Source: Candidatus Mycoplasma haematohominis (GTDB lineage: Bacteria > Bacillota_I > Bacilli_A > Mycoplasmatales > Mycoplasmoidaceae). Taken from it: a DNA stretch of 64,000 nucleotides. The stretch's first letter is position 1, and every line of letters starts with the position of its first letter. The translations under genes and the position numbers were made by a program. The stretch is taken from positions 26,082-90,081 of the forward strand of contig NZ_CACTIB010000020.1 in the NCBI RefSeq assembly GCF_902712995.1, given 5' to 3'. The notes beneath the pieces are model-generated. The model saw only the letters and a program-made list of their open reading frames with translations, ran no database searches and was not told where the DNA came from. This document shows positions 21,498-31,871 of the stretch, in pieces.

Positions 21498-22304
21498 ATG
21501 GCTACCCTTAAAGGAGCTGCAGTTGTTGCTGGAGTAGTTGTGGTTGCAGGATCTGGAGGTTACGGCCTTATTTCTTTTCTTAATCGTGATATGCCTGATT
21601 ATTTTTCTTTGAGTGCTTCAACTTTGAGCAATAAGTATTTAGAGAATTCTCATGACTATTTTGTAGATGCAACTAAGAACGAAGGTTGATGAGCGTGGGT
21701 CTATAAAAATAGATATCAAAAAGATCTAGAAAAAAATTCTTCTTACAAACCTACTGCCGCTTTTAGTGGTTTGACTAGTGGCTATGGCGAAGATGGTAAA
21801 TCTATAAAAAAGGTTTGTGCTCAAGTTTATTTGGAGGAAAAAAGCAGCACTAAAGTAAAGGCAACTGGAGCCACAGGAGAAGAATATTTAGAATCAGATG
21901 TTTGAAGATATTGTTCTCCTGTCTATAAGAAACCAAAAACTGTTTCAGAAGTTAAAGATTTAGGAGAAAGTAAAAATACTGAAGAGAAAACTAATTATTC
22001 AACTAGCAACGCTTATGGACAAGCGCACGCAGATAAGTTAATTTCCGTTGAAGCTCAGGATAGCGATTTCTTTTGAGTTGAACAGGAAAGGTTATTTTTC
22101 AAAGATAGTGGCGTAAGATCAGGTCAAGGAAAATCTGTAAGCTCTATATTTAAAACTCTCTATGAAAACGAGAAAGGCGGAAAAAGAAAGAAAACAGAAA
22201 CTCTTAAGTCAGTTTGTAAAACAGCATATAACACAAGCACTTCTGACAGCAATTTGCAAGAAGCAGATGTATTTAAATTCTGCTCTTTGAAGGGAAGTAA
22301 GTAA
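21498..22304 (+). CDS. Array protein A18, two-module, class alpha
   Basis: 268 residues. Anchor GVVVVAGSGGYGLISFL. Module 1: NKYLENSHDYFVDATKNEG, W-W-A-W-V-Y-K-N-R-Y, IKKVCAQVYLEE, DVWRYCSPVYKKPKTVSE. Module 2: ADKLISVEAQDSDFFW, ERLFFKDSGVRSG, IFKTLYENE, LKSVCKTAY, DVFKFCSLKGSK. Own leader of 114 bases. Confidence 0.84.
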
Positions 22305-22335
22305 TTGTTTGTAGATCAAAAAATTTAATTAAGTT

Positions 22336-22641
22336 ATGTCTTTAATTCAGATAGCAAAGGGTTCTTCTTTTGTAATGCAGAGATTCTTGGGGGGGGGTTA
22401 TTCATATTTGTTTGGTAGAGGAAAGTTGTTCTTCGAGATTTTGAAGATTATCAAAACAGATGAGCGCATTACAGATTTAGAGGGTTTTCAGAAGCATCCT
22501 CTTGTAGTAGGAAATAGGAGAGTTTTTAAAGGTGTAGATATTGTTGAGACTGCTTACGAAAAGGTATTTACAAAACAAATAAGTTATTTGAAAGTCACCT
22601 CATCTTACGTATCTGTATTTTCTTCTATGAAGTGCAGGTAA
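22336..22641 (+). CDS. Divergent array gene A19 with a G9 tract
   Basis: 101 residues from ATG. MSLIQIAKGSSFVMQRF leads into a run of nine G (22389-22397) that encodes the Gly-Gly-Gly of a short hydrophobic segment. The remainder (KTDERITDLEGFQ, VETAYEKVFTKQISYLK) has no Trp cluster; ETAYEKVF faintly recalls the C-x-x-A-Y helix without Cys. In the other frames after the tract I see earlier stops. It may be a decayed or phase-variable member, or a real short protein. Confidence 0.5.
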   Translation: MSLIQIAKGSSFVMQRFLGGGYSYLFGRGKLFFEILKIIKTDERITDLEGFQKHPLVVGNRRVFKGVDIVETAYEKVFTKQISYLKVTSSYVSVFSSMKCR

Positions 22642-22755
22642 GAGATATTAAGAATTAGTGATATGAATGATATTTTTTTGACTTTGTGTTTGAATGTCTT
22701 TTGTTCTTTGTCTAATTAGATAAGGTTCATGTCTAACTCCCCTAATTAAAAGATC

Positions 22756-23214
22756 ATGTTTTCCCCTGTTAAGTTTGCTGCTATAGCAGCATCTCTAGTT
22801 ATTGGAGGTTCTTTGATTCTTGGAGCTGCTCAGTTAAATTCAGTTCCTTTTACTATTGAAGAGGCTAGAAAAGCTGGATATGTTGAGGAGTATTTGTCTA
22901 ATACTGGGACATATGGTGTTGATACATTTGGAGAGACATATCAGAAGTATTTAGTTGGAACTAATTCTTCTAACAATTGATGATGGGCTAGAAGAGAGAA
23001 AAAGTTTTTTGATCTGAAGGAAGCTCCAAAAGGGAATTTGTTTAAGAATTTGTATGAGAAAAATGGACAAGAAGTAGATAAGTTTGAATCTCTAAAGAAG
23101 GTATGTATGAATATTTATTCAACTCCTAAAAATAATGTTTTGAAAGAAGATGAGCTTTCTGCATTTAGATTTTGTTCTCCTTTGGGAAAGAAAAAATTTG
23201 GTCAGTTTCATTAG
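22756..23214 (+). CDS. Array protein A20, single-module
   Basis: 152 residues. Anchor FAAIAASLVIGGSLILGAA. DTFGETYQKYLVGTNSSNN, W-W-W-A-R (TGA TGA TGG), FKNLYEKNGQ, LKKVCMNIYS, AFRFCSPLGKK. The module keeps the YLV box of module 1 but has FKNLY, which belongs to module 2, between the boxes, so it looks like a deletion that joined the two modules. Confidence 0.77.
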
Positions 23215-23239
23215 AATTACTAATTCTTATTTTTAGTTT

Positions 23240-24094
23240 ATGAATCCAGCTAAGTTAGGAGCTATTACAGCTGCCTCAGTTGTGGCTGTTGGAGGAACTG
23301 GGTATGGTGTTTTTCATTGATTTAGCGGAGAAATTGTTGTAGTTCTATCTAAGACTTCTAATTTTGATTCTACTTATAGTGAAGATAAGCATATTGGGAA
23401 AAGGTATGGTAATTATTTAGTTGCTCCTTTTGGAGGAGTTATAGAAGGAAGTAAGTCTGAGAATAGAGGTTGATGAAAGAGAGCTTATGAAAGATGGAGT
23501 AATGATTCAAGCGTAACAATTGATAAATCAAGTTCTGAGTTTGGAAAAGATAATGTTAAGTCAGGTTACAAGATTGAGAAGGAAAAAGGAACAAATGATG
23601 ATAAGTCTCTTAATAAAGTATGTAAATCTGTTTATTTAAAAAAGCAAGATGATCATTTGGATCCTAAGGCGAATAGCACAGATAATAAACACAAGTTATG
23701 AAATGACTTGTGAAAATATTGTTCAGTTTTAGAGGGAATTCCTGAGTTATTGAACGCAACAACAGACAATACAACTTTTCTAAAGAAAGAAGAATTTAAG
23801 CATAAGGCAGTTGCAGTTACTTATGCAAACAGCAAAGCTACAGATAGATTTTGAGAAATAAGAAATGATGAGTTTTTCGGAGCAGATGGTAAGAATGGAT
23901 TAGGACATGGAATTTCTGATTCTATTTTTGCTACTTTGTATGGAAAAAAATCTTCTAGAAATGAGAATGATACAATAAAAAATATTTGTAAAGAGGCTTA
24001 TGAAAGAGAGATTTCTAAGGCTCAGGAAGCAAATAAACCTAAGATAAAAGAGGAAGAAATTAAGAAATTTTGTTATTTATTTCCTGAGAAATAA
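23240..24094 (+). CDS. Array protein A21, two-module, class delta
   Basis: 284 residues from ATG (MNPAK variant of MDP-K). Anchor ASVVAVGGTGYGVFHWF. Module 1: HIGKRYGNYLVAPFGG, W-W-K-R-A-Y-E-R-W, LNKVCKSVYLKK, NDLWKYCSVLEGIPELL. Module 2: HKAVAVTYANSKATDRFW, EIRNDEFFGADGKNGLGHG, IFATLYGKKS, IKNICKEAYE, IKKFCYLFPEK. Followed by a 173-base gap. Confidence 0.84.
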
Positions 24095-24267
24095 GTTGTC
24101 TTACTAAGTAGTTTTTTTGGCGATTTTTATAAAAAAGTTTCAATTTGTATCTAAGCTAGAAGAACAAAAATATATTTTCATTTTTTCATCTTAAGGAACT
24201 TGTTAATTTGTTGTAACTTTTTTATAAGGGTTCTAGGATCAAAGATCAAGGTTCTAGATTATTTACA

Positions 24268-25095
24268 TTGTTTAGTTTTACAAAGGCGGCTATTACATTA
24301 ATAACTGGTTCTGCTGTTTTTGCTTTACTTTATTTTGGCGCTTACGCTCTTAGATCAAGAGATGTATCTTTAAGAATACGGTCAAGTTATAGGAATCGTT
24401 CTGGGCCTGGAAGAAAGTCTTCAAGTCGTTGGTTTATTAAGGAACCAATTTTAGGCACATTTGGTTCTGACTTTAGAGGTCATTTCATAGATGTTCATGT
24501 TCCTGCTAACAATAGTTGATGAAATTCAAATTACACAAATATATTTTTGAAGAATATAGAGGATGGCACTAACTATAGAAAGACTAGTTCTGAATTTTCT
24601 AATGTCAAAAGCGTAGAAGATCTGAAGAAAAAGTGTGATGAAGCTTATAAGAAAAATACAAGGATTGATATTTCTCCTATTAATAGCAATTTAGAACAAT
24701 ACAAATATGAAAACGATGTTTGAACTTATTGTTCTGAAGAAGGAAGAGTTCCTGTTACTGTCTTAGAACAGAGAGATGGGTTGAAAGGAAGAAGCAGATT
24801 GAGCAACATATATTCATCCAGAATGATTTCAACTACCTCTGAAAAAAATAATATATTTTGAAGGAGACATGCTGCATCTTTTTATGGCAATAAAGACAAA
24901 ACAGTTGGTTTAGGGATTAGTGCTAAAAATGAAGCTGCTGGATTTAAACAATTGTATGAAACAGAAGATAGAACACTTGATTCATTGAGAGAGTTGTGTG
25001 AAAAGAATTACAGTTATTTTTACAGCGATGAAATTACTGATATAGCAAAAGAGACTCTTAGATTCTGTTCTTTGGCTGGTTCTTCTGATTTATAG
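24268..25095 (+). CDS. Array protein A22, two-module, class gamma
   Basis: 275 residues from TTG; no ATG is available in frame. The leader carries GGTTCTAG twice (24229-24236, 24250-24257). Anchor AAITLITGSAVFALLYFGAY, then an unusual Arg/Ser-rich stretch (RSRDVSLRIRSSYRNRSG). Module 1: GTFGSDFRGHFIDVHVPANNS, W-W-N-S-N-Y, LKKKCDEAYKK, DVWTYCSEEGRVPVTVL. Module 2: SRMISTTSEKNNIFW, ASFYGNK, AGFKQLY, LRELCEKNY, TLRFCSLAG. Confidence 0.8.
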
Positions 25096-25104
25096 GCCTT
25101 TAAA

Positions 25105-26019
25105 TTGAAACTTCCAACTTTTGTTCTTGGTAGTTTAGTTTTTGTAATTGGCACAGGAGCTCTTGTTGTAAACAAATTTTTAAGCTCCAGACTTAAATCT
25201 TCAGTTCTTCGTTCTAATTTATCCTCTTTGCTAGTTGTTCCTGATGCTCCTGCTAGTAAGGAGATTCAGAATACTAATGAGGGAACTTTTGGTCATAACC
25301 TTAAATATCACTTTGTTGATGCAGAAGATGCAGCGAATGATTTGTGATGGAATTGGAGTTATCAGTATAGATATTTGCCGTCTAAGAGGATGCAATATGT
25401 AGAGCTTGAATTTGCATCTAATTCTTTTAGGAATGTTGCTAGCTTTTCTGCTTTGAAGGATGCTTGTAAAAGCTTTTATTCTAAGGCAATTAAATCTTTT
25501 GATTTTGAAAAAGCGGACAAATCATTTAATGAATATGATGTTTGGATGTATTGCTCTATAGATGGGTTTTCTCCTGTTACTTTAGAAGATGATTTAGATT
25601 GGAAAGTTGCATGTGATTATGAGGAAGGAGAGATTGAAGAAGATGATGTTTTGTTTTTCTGAGAAAGATGTTCACAGATGAAAGAGGATAGAAGAGAAAA
25701 ACTATTTTCTTTCATTCAAGAGACCTCTTTAGTTTCTACTAATTCATTTAATGATTTGTTTTGAGAGAAACAGGCAAAAGGTTTCTTCGCTTCAGGAGAT
25801 AACAAATGGGAGGGAATAGGTAAGAAAGCAAAATTAGATGAGGCTGGCTTTAAAGATATTTTCTCTTCTACAAAGAAAGAAGAGCAGACTAAGGAGGCGT
25901 TAAAGAAAAAATGTAGGGAGAATTATGAAAAGAAACCAGAAGAATTCGAGAAAGTTTTAAATGAGGTTGTTATGTTTTGTTCATTGAGAGGAGCTAGTTC
26001 ACTAGGTGATGAAAGTTAA
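25105..26019 (+). CDS. Array protein A23, two-module, class gamma (longest)
   Basis: 304 residues from TTG, the longest array member. Anchor TFVLGSLVFVIGTGALVV. Module 1: GTFGHNLKYHFVDAEDAANDL, W-W-N-W-S-Y-Q-Y-R-Y, LKDACKSFYSK, DVWMYCSIDGFSPVTL. An acidic insert (EEGEIEEDDVLFFWERC) adds a cysteine outside the usual pairs. Module 2: TSLVSTNSFNDLFWE, KGFFASGD, AGFKDIF, LKKKCRENY, VVMFCSLRG. Confidence 0.8.
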
Positions 26020-26143
26020 ATCCTAAAATTTCAATTTTCAAAAAAATAGCTGGTAGATGTTGTTGGTTTTTTTAAATAAAAGACAAAAATGTTTTTGCAG
26101 ACTTTTCGGGTAGAATCTCCAGTTCTTTTAATAAGTTAGCAAA

Positions 26144-26974
26144 ATGAGTACAGTTAAATTAGCGACTCTGTTGGCCGCTTCGGTTGTGATTGCTGGGGGA
26201 GGAGGATATGCCGTTCATAATGCAGTTGGTTGGATGATGCCTACTTACACTGTTTTGTCTAAGGGTAGTAGTAATGGAAAACATACAGACGCTAATAATG
26301 TAGGAAAGAAATATGAGAATTACTTAGTTGATCCTTTTGATGCAAGTAATGAGAACTGATGAAATTGAGCTTATAGGTGATGAAAGTATGATTTTGATAA
26401 TAAGACAGTTAATTTGAGTGATGAGTTTGAGAATGAAGACAAGATTAAGTATGCTTTCAGACCTGAATCAGCAAATGGTAGTGATGATTCTAAATCCTTA
26501 AATAAGGTATGTAATTCTGTTTATGGGAAACCTAAGACTGATTTAACTCCTACAAATAATGCAAGCGACAACCAAAATAAATTAAATACAGATCTTTGGA
26601 AGTATTGTTCTGTTTTAGTTAGAAGGCCAGTGACTGTTGCAGGAAATAATGATGAGAGTTATTCAGGAATTGGAGTTTATGGAAATACTCAAAAGGATAA
26701 ATTGGTTTCTGCGAAAGATTCAAGCAATTATTTGTTTTGAGAGATCAGAAATAAAGAGTTTTTTGGGGAAAATGGAAATAGTGGAATAGGGAATGGATTA
26801 AATGATTCTGATTCTTTATTTAAGAAATTGTATGATGATAAAGATAAGAAAGATAGAGGCACAATAAAAGATACTTGTGAAAGAGCTTATTCTTTGACTG
26901 CTGCGGGCACAAGCGATGAAGAAAAGGCGCAGCAAGTTAATGTTCTTAAGTTTTGTTCATTTGAAGGAGAGTAG
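26144..26974 (+). CDS. Array protein A24, two-module, class delta
   Basis: 276 residues. Anchor ASVVIAGGGGYAVHNAVGW. Module 1: NVGKKYENYLVDPFDASNEN, W-W-N-W-A-Y-R-W-W, LNKVCNSVYGKPKTDL, DLWKYCSVLVRRPVTV. Module 2: KDKLVSAKDSSNYLFWEI, RNKEFFGENGNSGIGNGL, LFKKLY, IKDTCERAYS, VLKFCSFEGE. A 124-base leader precedes it; spacing to A25 is three bases. Confidence 0.84.
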
Positions 26975-26977
26975 ATC

Positions 26978-27778
26978 ATGGATCCAACTAAATTAGCTGT
27001 AGGAGCTGGAACGGCTGTATTGATAGCTGGAGGTGGTTATGGAGTGAGTACTTTGTTTGATGGGAGTATGCCTAATTATTTTTCTTTGCCTGACCAAGCT
27101 GATAAATATATTACTGACTATTATGATTATTTTGTAGATCATTCAAAACCAGATAATGATGCTTGATGAAGATGGGTTTATAAGAATAGATATCAAGTCG
27201 CTCTAGGAAGCAATAATAAACCTGTTGCAGGGTTTGCTAATTTGAAAAGCGGTGATGGAAAGGATAATTCTATAAAGAAAGTATGTGAGAAGGTTTACGC
27301 AGTGGCTAAGGAAAAAAGCACCAATACTATAAAGCCGTCTGGCGCTTCTCAGAATACTGAATATTTAGAAGCAGATGTTTGAAGATATTGTACTGCAGTT
27401 GAAGTTAAGCCTAAATTAGTTTCTGAGGTTACTAGCGGAACTGCCGAAACCTCTTCCTATACAGAAACTAATGCTCATGGTAAAGATTTGGCAAGTAAGT
27501 TAGTTTCTGTTTTAGCTGAGGAGAATAGTCATTTCTGAGAAGAGCAAGAGAGAAGATTCTTCAGAGATCAGAAAGATGATAGTAGATCAGGAGGGCATGC
27601 AACTACTGCGGATAGTTCTATATTCAAGGCTTTATTTGACAAAAGAAATAAACGTAGAAGCAAGAATGAAACTTTGAAAAATGTGTGTAAAGATGCATAT
27701 AACAAATCAGAAAGCACAACTCCAAAGGTTTCTAAGGAACATGTTCTTAAGTTTTGTTCTTTAAAAGGCAAAGAGTAA
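26978..27778 (+). CDS. Array protein A25, two-module, class alpha
   Basis: 266 residues from ATGGATCC. The first 27 residues (GTAVLIAGGGYGVSTLF anchor) are almost identical to those of A27, though the rest is of another class. Module 1: DKYITDYYDYFVDHSKPDNDA, W-W-R-W-V-Y-K-N-R-Y, IKKVCEKVYAV, DVWRYCTAVEVKPKLVSE. Module 2: ASKLVSVLAEENSHFWEEQ, RRFFRDQ, IFKALF, LKNVCKDAY, VLKFCSLKGKE. Confidence 0.85.
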
Positions 27779-27784
27779 TTGATT

Positions 27785-28572
27785 ATGTCTGCATTGGTTA
27801 AGGCAGCAGCTGGTTTGGGCGTAGTAGCAACAGTGACTACTGGGGGATATTTCTTGTTCGCTGATGGTTCAATAGAAGTTTTTGTTATTTCAGATAAAGG
27901 AAGCATTGATAGTGTATATAAAACAGGTACGTTCGGAAATGCGTATGCTGATTACATGGCCGATCCGTTAGCGGAAAAAATAAGCCATTTTGAGGAGCGG
28001 CATTTAAAAAATGGCAAAGTGATAGTGGCCAAAAAGGGGTGAAGTTTGCGGATGTTCAGTCTGCTTATGAAGATGACAGTGAACCAGCTAAAGAAAAGGC
28101 GTTAAATCAGATTTGTAAGGCTGCTTTTACGTCGCAGAAGACTGATGTTTTAATTGATACTGCTGCCGATGATGCAAACAAGTTTAAAGAATCAGAAGTC
28201 TGAAAATATTGTTCAGCCTCAAGAACTGGTTCTAAACCTGTTTTGTTGAAGGATTCTCAGGATCAAGAAGATCTTAAATTAATTACAGCCGCAGGAAGTA
28301 CTGAAACATGAGGTAAAAAATCTAAAGATCATTTAGTTTCAACAAAAAATACATCTAATGATTGATTTTGAGAATTAAAAGAGAAGAAATTTAGCTCTGA
28401 GAAGGATTCAGAGACAGTCGGCGAACAGAATATATTCAAAACTAGAAAGAGAAATGGAAATTCAGTTAAACAAGCTTGTCAACTTGCGTATGTCAAGGAT
28501 TCAACAAATAGTACGGCTCAAGTTGAGGAAGCAGATCTTAAAAAATATTGTTATTTTGAAAAAGTAACTTAG
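27785..28572 (+). pseudogene. Array gene A26, class epsilon, frameshifted at an A6 run
   Basis: Starts MSALVKAAAGLGVVATVTTG and runs in frame through GTFGNAYADYMADPLAEK. At the A run 27975-27980 the frame breaks: the upstream frame stops a short way on, while the frame needed for LNQICKAAF, EVWKYCSAS, KDHLVSTKNTSNDWFWELK, VKQACQLAY and LKKYCYFEK resumes with NKPFWGAAFKKW. One more A would restore about 262 residues. Total length 788 fits a single-base deletion. It may be a sequencing error, a pseudogene, or a slippage switch. Confidence 0.75.
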
Positions 28573-28574
28573 TG

Positions 28575-29333
28575 ATGGATCCAACTAAATTAGCTATAGG
28601 AGCTGGAACAGCTGTATTGATAGCTGGAGGAGGTTATGGAGTTAGTACCTTATTTTCTCAAGAGCCTATTTACTTAAAGACTGCAACTGTTGGAACTTTC
28701 GGAGAAGATTTTCAATTGCATTTTGCTGATGCCTCTGGAAATGAAAATGATTCTTGATGAAGTAGTCGTTTTAGTGAGAAATATAAATCTGAAACAGCGC
28801 AGAGCAACGATTTTAAGAATTTGTCTGGATTTGATAAGTTAAAGGAAAAGTGTAACGAGGCTTATAAAAAAGCCACTAAGACAGATATTTCCCCTGATGA
28901 GGATTCTGATCAATCTAAAGCAAAATATGAAAGCGATATTTGAATCTTCTGTTCTATAGATGGAGTTAAGCCTTTAACTATAGGAGAATCTGTGAACGAA
29001 GAGCCTGATTTTAAAGATGGTGGTCAGCATGTTTCTAAATTAGGCGGAACCAAAAAGAAGAAACTAATTTCAACAAAAAATAGTAGTAATCAAAAGTTTT
29101 GGGATAGACAAGCTAAGGCTTTCTTTTTGCCAAAGGAAAATAAAGATAGTTTAGGAAAGAGAGCTTCTGATGCTGGCGCAGGATTTAAGACTCTTTATGA
29201 TGATCAGAACAAACGAGCAACAAAGGATTTAAAAGATGCTTGTGAAACTAGGTATAAGGATACTTCTGATAGCGGCAATAAAGACAATGAAACTCTTAAA
29301 TTTTGTTCTTTACAGGGATATAAGGGTAGCTAA
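28575..29333 (+). CDS. Array protein A27, two-module, class gamma
   Basis: 252 residues; ATG at 28575 preferred over the GTG that overlaps the A26 stop, because MDPTK aligns with A25. Anchor GTAVLIAGGGYGVSTLF. Module 1: GTFGEDFQLHFADASGNENDS, W-W-S-S-R-F, LKEKCNEAYKKA, DIWIFCSIDGVKPLTI. Module 2: KKKLISTKNSSNQKFW, AKAFFLPK, AGFKTLYDD, LKDACETRYK, ETLKFCSLQG. Confidence 0.85.
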
Positions 29334-29348
29334 TTAACTTAGTTAGTT

Positions 29349-30116
29349 ATGGCAATGGTAAAAGTTGTAGGAGGGATTTGTGTATCTGTTGCATTAATAG
29401 GAGCTACTAGTTTAGGAGCAGTACTTCTTTTGAATAATGGTATGCCTGAATATACAACTTTAAGTAGCGTAACTTCTGGTAAGTATGTAGAAGAGCATAA
29501 AGATTATTTTGTGGTTGCAGATGGTGATACAAACAATGATTGATGAGAATGAGCTTATAGGAATAGATATGAATTAATGGATAAACCAGCAAATGGTAGT
29601 AAGTTTGCTGGAATAGCAAGCGGTGCACAGGGAGAAAATTCTTTGAAAGCTAAATGTAAGGATGTTTATACCAAGGATAAAGGGGACATAAATACAGGAA
29701 CTACTCATGAAATGAATAAATATTCAGAATATGAAGTTTGGCAATATTGTTCATTGTTAAGAAAGAAACCTAAGACTATTCAGGAAGCGAATAAGGTTTC
29801 AACTTACACTACTGCAGGAATGTATGGAAAAGATAAAGCTGCTAATCTAATAGATCCGGATCATCTGGACAATGAAGATTTTTGAAACTTGAAACATTCG
29901 CAGTTCTTTGGTTGGAGTAATAAGAAAGGGGCTGCTTCAAACGGACAGGAGGCAACAGATGATAAATCAATTTTTAATAAACTTTTCAAAACTAAAAATT
30001 CAACTGGCAAACAGATAAAAAGCTTGTGTAAAGAGGCGTATTTTAAGAAAGAAAGCGATGAAGAAACTCCTAAAAAGGATGTGCTTAGATATTGTTCGTT
30101 AAAAGGTACAGAATAA
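29349..30116 (+). CDS. Array protein A28, two-module, class alpha
   Basis: 255 residues. Anchor VSVALIGATSLGAVLLL. Module 1: GKYVEEHKDYFVVADGDTNND, W-W-E-W-A-Y-R-N-R-Y, LKAKCKDVYTKDK, EVWQYCSLLRKKPKTI. Module 2: AANLIDPDHLDNEDFW, HSQFFGWSNKK, IFNKLF, IKSLCKEAY, VLRYCSLKGTE. The sequence before F-W departs from the usual K-L-V-S. Confidence 0.84.
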
Positions 30117-30120
30117 CGAA

Positions 30121-30912
30121 ATGGCAATTCCTGCAAAGTCTGTTGCGGTTGGCACAGCTCTTACTGTTACAGTTGGTGGTTCTGCCGCGATAGGAGCTAA
30201 ATATTTATTGAGTGAATCAATAGAAGATTTTGTTTCTCTTAAAAGCTCTGACCATGCTAACAAATATGCTTCTGACTATTGAAAGTATTTTTTAAGTAAT
30301 GAAGAAGGGAAAAATAGTAAGGGGTGGGAAAAATTATTTAAAAAACTTTCAGATGATAAAAAAGTTACAGAAAATCCAAGGACAGTAGGTAATAAATTTA
30401 ATAGTTTAAGTGATGTTGATGCTTTAAAGAACGCTTGTGTTGTTGCATATGGATCAGATAAGAATAATGTCGTCACTTCTTCTCCAACTGATAGCCAATA
30501 CTCTGAAGAAGATGTTTGAAGATACTGTTCTGCTGTAAATAGAAAACCAACTGCTGCTGGAGTTTTTCCTAAGGAGGGCGGAACAGGAGGACAAAAAGAA
30601 TCAGAAGGTTATCCCGAAAACTCTTTTGGAAGGCAAAACAAAGATCAACTAGTTTCTATTACAGATCCTGAGAATGCATTGTTTTGAGATGTTCAGGAAA
30701 AATGATTCTTTAAAAAAGAAGATAACGGTTCAGATAGAACATTTTCAGGAAACGGATCATCTATTTTTAAGAAGTTATATGATTCAGGCAAAGGATCACT
30801 TAAAGATGTTTGTGAGGAGGGTTATAAATTAACTTCTGCTAATGCAAATAATAAGGTAGATGAAAATGATTTATTTAAGTTTTGTTCTTTAAAGGGTTCT
30901 AAAACTACTTAA
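30121..30912 (+). CDS. Array protein A29, two-module, alpha-like
   Basis: 263 residues from ATG. Anchor AVGTALTVTVGGSAAIGAK. Module 1 is short: HANKYASDYWKYFLSNEEG without the W-W cluster, then LKNACVVAYGSD, DVWRYCSAVNRKPTAA. Module 2: KDQLVSITDPENALFW, KWFFKKEDNG, IFKKLYDSGKG, LKDVCEEGY, LFKFCSLKGSK, close to A16. The front has lost or never had the Trp box. Confidence 0.82.
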
Positions 30913-30918
30913 TTAATC

Positions 30919-31728
30919 ATGGATCCAGTTAAAGGTTCTATTGGAGTTGCAGCAGGTGCTGTAATTGTAGGAGGAACTGCTTTTGGAGTATATAGCTCTA
31001 TGGATCCTATGCCAGAATGTGATGTTTTGTCTGGTATGAATAATTTTTCTGATAATAACGATTATCAAAGCGGAAAATATGGTTTCGCATATGGCGATTA
31101 TTTAGTTGATCCTGATAAGTTGTCAGAACCTAAAAACAAGGATTGATGAGAGTGATCTTTTAGGTTATTGGGTAAGCAAGATAAAACAAAAATTAAAAAG
31201 CAGTTTGCAGGTGTTTCAAAAGCTTTTGATAGTACTGATACGAAGGCATTAAATCAAATTTGTAAAAACGCATATAAAGCTAATAAGACTGATGTGACAG
31301 ATAATGCACAAGATACTGAAACAAACAAATATTTAGAAGCTGATGTATGGAAATTCTGTTCTATATCTTCAAATGGAACTAAACCGATTTTGCTTAATAA
31401 ATCTGGCAATACAGAAGATCAAAAATTAGTAGGAACTTCTGCTGATAATAGCAATAAATGAGGAAAGAAAAAAGAGGATGTTTTGGTTTCTACAAGAGTT
31501 GAATCTAATAATTGGTTTTGAGAGTTAAAAGAAAAACAATTTAGGTCAGCGAGCTCCGTTGTTACAAATGAAACAAACAATATTTTCAAGGCTTTGAAGG
31601 AGAATTCAAATGGTACAGTTAAGGCTACTTGTCAGAGAGCGTATGATATGGATTCTTCAAGTAGCGCTACTTCAGTAAAAGAAGCTGATTTAAAGGCTTA
31701 TTGTTATTTGGAAAAATCATCTAGTTAA
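30919..31728 (+). CDS. Array protein A30, two-module, class epsilon
   Basis: 269 residues from ATGGATCC. Anchor GAVIVGGTAFGVYSSM. Module 1: GFAYGDYLVDPDKLSEPKNKD, W-W-E-W-S-F-R, LNQICKNAYKANKTDV, DVWKFCSISS, KPILL. Module 2: DVLVSTRVESNNWFWELK, NIFKALKE, VKATCQRAY, LKAYCYLEKSS. Closest to A2 and to the repaired A26. A 143-base gap follows. Confidence 0.84.
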
Positions 31729-31871
31729 GATCTTGAGTTACATTAAGAATTGTTGTTATTTGTTACATGTAGAGAGTTAGATATGCAGAAAATTTAAATT
31801 TTTGTATTTTTTAATTGCAGATGTTTAATAAATAGCCAACTTTAATTTTTATTTGAGAGTATTAGTTATTT

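Noticed and set aside
27568..27906. Minus-strand ORF of 112 codons across A25-A26
   Set aside because: Antisense to two clear array genes, with no start signal or motif.
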